Below are positions 7,391-10,418 of a stretch of 10,418 nt of DNA, piece by piece. The DNA is from SLSG01 sp964477035 (GTDB lineage Bacteria > Bacteroidota > Bacteroidia > Bacteroidales > UBA7960): NCBI GenBank assembly GCA_964477035.1, contig CAYZCW010000026.1:1-10418 (forward strand), read 5' to 3'. The notes below the pieces were generated by a model. It had not been told where the DNA came from, did not search any database, and saw only the letters and a program-made list of their open reading frames with translations. Position 1 is the first letter of the stretch; the number at the start of each line of letters is the position of its first letter. The translations under genes were made by a program, and so were the position numbers.

Positions 7391-7527
7391 GCTGCCAACA
7401 GCGGTTTTGCGTAATGGCGGGTGCAGTGCTTCGTATGACAGTTTTGTGGTAGGTTCAAGTGCAGTTCTTCGATTGAACTTTTGTGCTAAAAATCCGCCAC
7501 TACGCAAAGCCGCAAACCGTTGTGGGC
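7391..7527 (+). other. attC-like folded element 1 (between R-M operon and GIY-YIG gene)
   Basis: The element opens with GCTGCCAAC (7391-7399). Then come the arm GCGGTTTTGCGTAATGGCGG (7401-7420) and its partner at 7494-7513, which pair at 18 of 20 positions with one further G.T, around a 73-base loop. AAACC and the core GTTGTGGGC (7519-7527) follow. An inner hairpin (7451-7458 with 7473-7480) lies in the loop. The outer boxes end in AAC and begin with GTT, separated from the stem by short unpaired spacers (A on the left, AAACC on the right), as in integron attC sites. The length (137 bases) is at the upper end of the attC range. The full core consensus (RYYYAAC / GTTRRRY) is not met. A shifted pairing of the outer boxes with each other (13 of 15) is also possible. 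Confidence 0.5.
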
Positions 7528-8538
7528 AAGGGTAAAAAACAGACTACAAACAAACTTGAGAATATAAAATGGAAAGCATAAAACTTAATGACATTCTTAG
7601 ACTTGACAATTTAGACAACGTTAAAATCAGATTCAATTTAATGTTTGAGCAAAATTGGAATCCAATTGAGATATTTAAGAATGGCGACATACAAATTATG
7701 CTTAACGGACAGTATTGGAATTACAATAAAAGAAAATCTTATAGAAGCGGACAAATCACAGTTGGGTTTGTCAAAATTAAGCCCAAAGAGAATTTGTGGT
7801 TATTGTTTCATATTGGCAGAATAACAAAAGACTTGAATATTCAAAATGGTGTTGGATATGAATACGAAACATTGACTGAGTATGAAAAGTATTTAGGACG
7901 ACTAATTATAAAGTTCGATAATAAAGCACAGACAATGATTCGAAATGCTGAATCGGTTATTGATGACTGTGAAATCTCACAAATTTTACCTGACACGTTT
8001 GACAATGACTTATTTCCAGGCTATGAAAAAGTGAATATTTCGTGGGATGAAATGAATCGAATTTTGGAAAAGGACAACTGGAAAACTGCTCTTCAAAATC
8101 AAAAAGGGGTTTATTTGTTGACAGATATATCGAACGGGAAAAAATATGTTGGGTCGGCATATGGAGAAAATATGATTTTAGGACGTTGGAGAGCATATGT
8201 TAAAACTGGACATGGTGGAAATGTGGGTTTGAAAATATTGAGTTTTGACCACATCAAACAAAATTTTAGATACTCAATACTTGACATTTACAAATCAACG
8301 ACTGACGACCAAATAATTATTGAGAGAGAAAGTTGGTGGAAAGAAGTATTGCAAACTAGAAAATTTGGATACAATGAAAATTAACCGAGAAAATGAAAGA
8401 TAAAGAACCCCAGCCCATAACACGCGGTATTAAAAATTGCCGGGACAGTAGGTTATTCATGGGTTGTAGCCCGCTCCAACTTTTGTGTAACTTGACAGGA
8501 AATCGCCCGCAATCGGCAACTTTTCATACCGCCAACCG
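7520..8538 (+). mobile_element. Proposed gene cassette 2: GIY-YIG nuclease (1019 bp)
   Basis: The unit runs from the T after G7519 to G8538. It holds one gene in the same orientation, 49 bases from its left edge, and ends in the folded site at 8413-8538. Its first 13 bases (7520-7532) match the reverse complement of 8408-8420 at 10 of 13 positions, the same inverted relation seen at the ends of proposed cassette 1, including mismatches at the same two positions (bases 9 and 10). Size, single gene, orientation and terminal site are all what an integron cassette would have. The interpretation is inference, with no integrase in view. Confidence 0.45.
7569..8384 (+). CDS. GIY-YIG nuclease family protein with uncharacterised N-terminal domain
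   Basis: The 271-residue protein has a GIY-YIG nuclease domain at its C-terminus (about 178-268). The two tyrosine motifs appear as GVY (180-182) and YVG (193-195), followed by the conserved arginine region GRWR (205-208), H215 in TGHGGN, and the metal-binding glutamate at E252 in IIERESWWKE. These are the catalytic residues of the fold, so cleavage of a DNA phosphodiester is likely. The N-terminal 170 residues, with conserved-looking FPGYEKVNISWDE (149-161), may be a substrate-binding domain but I do not recognise it. The ATG at 7569 lies 42 bases after the upstream hairpin element, in a very A/T-rich gene (28 % G+C in 7861-7920). It stands alone between two attC-like elements with no methyltransferase beside it. 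It could be a solitary defence nuclease. Its substrate is unknown. Confidence 0.85.
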   Translation: MESIKLNDILRLDNLDNVKIRFNLMFEQNWNPIEIFKNGDIQIMLNGQYWNYNKRKSYRSGQITVGFVKIKPKENLWLLFHIGRITKDLNIQNGVGYEYETLTEYEKYLGRLIIKFDNKAQTMIRNAESVIDDCEISQILPDTFDNDLFPGYEKVNISWDEMNRILEKDNWKTALQNQKGVYLLTDISNGKKYVGSAYGENMILGRWRAYVKTGHGGNVGLKILSFDHIKQNFRYSILDIYKSTTDDQIIIERESWWKEVLQTRKFGYNEN

Positions 8539-8547
8539 TAGGGGATA
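8413..8547 (+). other. attC-like folded element 2 (after the GIY-YIG gene)
   Basis: It opens with GCCCATAAC (8413-8421), then AC, then the arm GCGGTATTAAAAATTGCCG (8424-8442). The partner arm at 8514-8532 pairs at 17 of 19 positions around a 71-base loop, and CAACCG follows, ending at 8538. Layout, spacer lengths, the GCGG/CCGC stem base and the loop decamer AACTTTTGTG (8478-8487, also at 7476-7485) show it belongs to the same family as 7391-7527. The stem sequences themselves differ, so structure is kept more than sequence. After 8538 the expected GTT core reads GTA, and the DNA turns host-like, which suggests that the right junction of the inserted region lies here. Confidence 0.5.
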
Positions 8548-8596
8548 TTCCGGTGATATTGACCCCCTGGGGTTTTGGTATCAAAGAACGAGGTAG
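8539..8596 (+). pseudogene. Displaced C-terminal tail of the host ORF interrupted at 49/50
   Basis: In the frame continuing from base 3-49 the DNA encodes RGYSGDIDPLGFWYQRTR after a shared arginine codon, ending at TAG 8594-8596. Residue composition looks like a real protein end rather than random translation. It follows the hairpin element directly and has no start of its own. The open frame from 8393 reads across the hairpin and is not credible as a gene. In-frame continuity over two short ends is supportive but weak evidence by itself. Confidence 0.35.
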
Positions 8597-8855
8597 GCTG
8601 ACAAATTTACCGTTTTTTCCTTAGGTTCTCTCCCCTTAGTTCTATCCTGTATGAGGAGTGAATTAACCGGTTGTAAACAGGAAATAAGAATACAGTGATT
8701 TCGGGAAATAAGATTGTATTGAGCTAACCTGAAACCTCCAGAGAGTTGGTTTTCTCAAGGAAGAAATGCAGTATGCCTTAGAAATGGTTGGCCCGGTATA
8801 CAACTGAACCGGGGAAACCCCCCAGCCCCATCCGACTACAAAACTCAACCCCCAC
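8597..8855. other. Intergenic region between host ORF tail and cyclase gene
   Basis: No gene is visible. It contains the palindrome AACCGGTT (8665-8672), the direct repeat GGAAATAAGA at 8680-8689 and 8704-8713 (24 bases apart), and a hairpin CCCGGT (8792-8797) with ACCGGG (8808-8813) overlapping a GGGG-AAA-CCCC turn. The last hairpin lies just past the cyclase stop and could mark its transcript end, but there is no T-run in either direction. Confidence 0.4.
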
Positions 8856-9671
8856 CTACGGCACCAACGCCACAATCCTCAGCGGGGCGCCGCTGCCTCC
8901 GCGGATTTTCATGGGGAGGGCCATGACCCAGAAGCCTTTCGGCGGAAGTTCGTCCAGGCGGGCGAGGTTCTCATAGGCGGTGAGTCCGTGGGCGAACAGG
9001 ATGCGGTGGGTCATGAAGTCGGTCGACTTTCCGTAATCGATGCTGGGGGTGTCGAGTCCGACGGCCTTGATGCTCCGGTGCTCCACCAGCCAGCGGGCCG
9101 CGTCGGGATGGATCCCGGGGAAGGACAGATTGGCGACCCCTTCCTGCCCGGTCAGGGTGGTGCCGGTATAGGCCTCCTTGTCGGGATAGAATGTCCAGAA
9201 TCCGGTGTTAAAGAGTACGATCGCCCCGTCGGGGATTCGCCCGTGCGCCGCCTCCCAGGCCTGCAGGTCTTCGGCCGTGATCAGGTAATCGCGGTCATCC
9301 GCCGCCTGCCGCCTGACATCCACCAGGATCCCCTCCCCGGTCAGCTGCTCCAGGGGCACCTGCTCCACGGTCATGCCCCCTTCGGCAAAATGCACCGGCG
9401 CATCGAAATGGGTGCCTCCGTGTTCCTCGGCCGCAAACCGGAAGGATGAATAATACCAACCCTGTTCGTTGATCCCCGCAAACACTGTATCATGCGTAAA
9501 GGGGATGTTGGTGGGCCAGTAGACCGACTCCTCATCGAACGCCCAGGTGAGGTCAATCCATTGCCCGTCCCTCAGCACGTCCAGGGGATCTGTACCGGTA
9601 GGGGGATCCGCCGCCTGCCGGCATCCGGCGGCCAGGAAGAGAATCAATACAATCAGGGTTTTGTTTTTCAT
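8856..9671 (-). CDS. Exported cyclase-family (kynurenine formamidase-like) lipoprotein
   Basis: The 271-residue protein belongs to the cyclase family of metal-dependent hydrolases, which includes KynB-type kynurenine formamidase and isatin hydrolase. The family signature HGGTHFDAPVH at 84-94 supplies the metal ligands H84, H88, D90 and H94. Further conserved-looking residues are D207 in GLDTPSID, H222, and H228/E234 in HGLTAYENL. It begins with a lipoprotein signal (MKNKTLIVLILF) and lipobox LAAGC with C17 as the acylated cysteine, so it should sit in the periplasm or on a membrane, unlike cytoplasmic KynB. It is G+C-rich, like the host DNA on this side. The start ATG fits the signal peptide exactly, with no Shine-Dalgarno sequence. 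The neighbouring Panacea gene is on the same strand 175 bases upstream and seems unrelated. The substrate is unknown: an amide or lactone hydrolysis is likely, kynurenine pathway membership is not. Confidence 0.85.
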   Translation of the reverse strand: MKNKTLIVLILFLAAGCRQAADPPTGTDPLDVLRDGQWIDLTWAFDEESVYWPTNIPFTHDTVFAGINEQGWYYSSFRFAAEEHGGTHFDAPVHFAEGGMTVEQVPLEQLTGEGILVDVRRQAADDRDYLITAEDLQAWEAAHGRIPDGAIVLFNTGFWTFYPDKEAYTGTTLTGQEGVANLSFPGIHPDAARWLVEHRSIKAVGLDTPSIDYGKSTDFMTHRILFAHGLTAYENLARLDELPPKGFWVMALPMKIRGGSGAPLRIVALVP

Positions 9672-9846
9672 TGGTTAGTGATTTTGTGGCTCACTGATTT
9701 TGCATGAGTTCCTAGCGTTTGGGTTTTGCCGCCGCTAAGGCCAGGCAGGCTTCAGCATGAAGAGCTGCTACGTTTACTTCGTGGATGATGAGACCCGGGA
9801 GTATTTTGAGGGGAGGATGAATCAGGCGCGTTGAACATTTGGGGTC
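9672..9846. other. Intergenic region with one tiny ORF
   Basis: This stretch separates two minus-strand genes. On the plus strand 9757-9834 there is a 25-codon frame from ATG to TGA, beginning MKSCYVYF. That start resembles the N-terminus of small GIY-YIG (UPF0213-like) proteins but lacks the rest, so it may be a deletion remnant or chance. Near the cyclase start are two copies of TGATTTTG (9679-9686 and 9697-9704, 18 bases apart). No clear promoter was found for the cyclase gene. Confidence 0.25.
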
Positions 9847-10418
9847 TTAGTTGAAGTATTTTTTAGTACGTTCCGTGTCTTCCTCATAGCTCCTCATGGA
9901 GAAAGGCAGTTCCCTGTAGAATGCCAGCTCATAGTTGATTTCTTCTCCTTCCCTGGTGGCCAGCCAGGGCATATCCCGGTGGGAGTATTCGCTGATGGCA
10001 CTGGCAGACCAGTCACTCATCTGGGCGATGACCCTGTCGATGACTTCTTTCTCGCTGGCTTTTATCTGGCGCAGATCGGCCTTCGTCAAGGGCAGGTAGC
10101 GTGTCTGAGGGTAACCGTGGTATTGGACTTTTACTCTCCTGAGCTGTTTGTCCCGGATCATTTGCCCGATGATGGCATCCAGCTGTTGTGGTACGGGACC
10201 ATAGGGCAGCTTGCGGTAGGTGGCCCCCGTCATGTGCTCCTCGTACAATTCGTAATGGTTAAAATCAGAAAAATACAGCAATTTGTAAAGGACTGTCTCA
10301 CCGATGTTGGGTTTCCCGGCACACTGCTCCAGGAGATATAATAGCACATTCTTAAGCTTGTTTACTTGAAGGGTTGGGGATGAAACCCGCTCACCATATG
10401 CTACTGCAGTGTCAGAAA
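9847..10418 (-). CDS. Panacea (SocA/DUF4065) domain protein, 5' end outside the window
   Basis: The visible protein carries the Panacea domain, with the hallmark KLLYFSDFNHYELYEEH, then TGATYRKLPYGPVP, and near the end SDWSASAISEYSHRDMPW. Such proteins act as antitoxins or as proteolytic adaptors (SocA of Caulobacter). A GTG at 10347 is not the real start: the frame stays open to the window edge, reading YGERVSSPTLQVNKLKN upstream of it, which looks like genuine sequence of the longer family members that often carry an N-terminal helix-turn-helix. The stop is TAA at 9847-9849. No toxin gene lies in the 175 bases downstream. A partner, if any, would be upstream beyond the window. Family assignment is confident. 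The role as antitoxin is inferred. Confidence 0.85.
   Translation of the reverse strand, partial: SDTAVAYGERVSSPTLQVNKLKNVLLYLLEQCAGKPNIGETVLYKLLYFSDFNHYELYEEHMTGATYRKLPYGPVPQQLDAIIGQMIRDKQLRRVKVQYHGYPQTRYLPLTKADLRQIKASEKEVIDRVIAQMSDWSASAISEYSHRDMPWLATREGEEINYELAFYRELPFSMRSYEEDTERTKKYFN

Larger units (their letters stand above)
50..7519 (+). mobile_element. Proposed gene cassette 1: type I R-M operon with OLD nuclease (7470 bp)
   Basis: The unit runs from the T of the G|TT core at 49/50 to the G of the next core at 7519/7520. It contains hsdM, hsdS, the OLD-type ATPase and hsdR, and ends in the folded site at 7391-7519. Its start and end are complementary, as expected if the unit can close into a circle that rebuilds a complete recombination site. 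At 7.5 kb with four genes it would be far larger than ordinary integron cassettes, which mostly hold one or two genes. That size is the main argument against the interpretation. The boundaries are inferred from repeats, not from comparison with an empty site. Confidence 0.4.

Noticed and set aside
7149..7535. 128-codon plus-strand frame overlapping the hsdR stop as TAATG
   Set aside because: Translation is low-complexity (T, Q, N, K rich) and runs through two hairpins and most of the attC-like element. No recognisable domain. The stop coupling is probably chance.
46..8539. Simple transposon with 5-bp target duplication ACCGT
   Set aside because: ACCGT does flank the insert, but a third copy lies at the internal boundary 7516-7520. 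There is no transposase and no matching terminal repeats at the two outer ends. It is not fully excluded.
7391..8547. Canonical integron attC sites
   Set aside because: The outer boxes keep AAC and GTT but not the full RYYYAAC / GTTRRRY consensus, so I report them only as attC-like.
8393..8596. 67-codon plus-strand frame after the GIY-YIG gene
   Set aside because: It reads across the whole hairpin element. Only its last 18 or so codons look protein-like, and these are better explained as a host ORF tail.
8988..9449. 153-codon plus-strand frame opposite the cyclase
   Set aside because: Shadow of a G+C-rich gene on the other strand. The cyclase has clear family motifs and a lipoprotein signal.
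1..10418. CRISPR array, tRNA or rRNA genes
   Set aside because: No regularly spaced repeats of 25-40 bases and no recognisable tRNA or rRNA sequence on either strand.

Overview
The window looks like Bacteroidota DNA of two different origins. Evidence for the phylum is the weak or absent Shine-Dalgarno sequences, a candidate TTTG / TAnnTTTG promoter, and a lipoprotein with a short lipobox signal. The right part (from about 8539) is G+C-rich (hand count of 9001-9060: 58 %). It carries, on the minus strand, an exported cyclase-family lipoprotein and a Panacea/SocA-domain protein that runs off the window end. The left part (about 50-8538) is A+T-richer and mosaic (sampled 60-base stretches: 50 % in hsdM, 35 % in the ATPase, 28 % in the GIY-YIG gene).

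The left part holds a four-gene plus-strand operon, hsdM - hsdS - OLD-family ATPase/TOPRIM nuclease - hsdR. This is a type I restriction-modification system with an OLD nuclease translationally coupled between hsdS and hsdR. hsdM carries a short repeat-derived in-frame insertion. HsdR carries three cysteine-rich knuckles in an exact 18-residue tandem repeat. Downstream is a separate small transcription unit for a GIY-YIG nuclease. Both units look like DNA-targeting defence functions.

The most interesting signal lies between the genes. Two long imperfect-hairpin elements of the same family (7391-7527 and 8413-8547) follow the R-M operon and the GIY-YIG gene. Their outer 9-base ends do not simply match within one element. 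Instead, the 5' end of each is complementary to the 3' core at the start of its own gene unit: GTTGGCAGC at 49-57 with GCTGCCAAC at 7391-7399 (9/9), and GTTGTGGGC at 7519-7527 with GCCCATAAC at 8413-8421 (8/9 plus a G.T). All three boundaries share ACCGT (46-50, 7516-7520, 8535-8539). This is the arrangement expected of integron-type gene cassettes with folded attC-like sites, but the sites do not fit the textbook attC core consensus. Removing 50-8538 joins two G+C-richer ends in one open frame, so the two units may have been inserted as cassettes near the 3' end of a host gene. No integrase is in the window, and the cassette interpretation is inference.

Layout: 1-65, truncated host ORF end; 66-377, non-coding leader with a terminator-like hairpin and a candidate promoter; 378-7149, R-M/OLD operon; 7150-7390, non-coding DNA with an inverted relative of the leader sequence; 7391-7527, hairpin site 1; 7569-8384, GIY-YIG nuclease; 8413-8547, hairpin site 2; 8539-8596, displaced host ORF tail; 8597-8855, intergenic; 8856-9671, cyclase lipoprotein (minus); 9672-9846, intergenic with one tiny ORF; 9847-10418, Panacea-domain protein (minus, 5' end missing).
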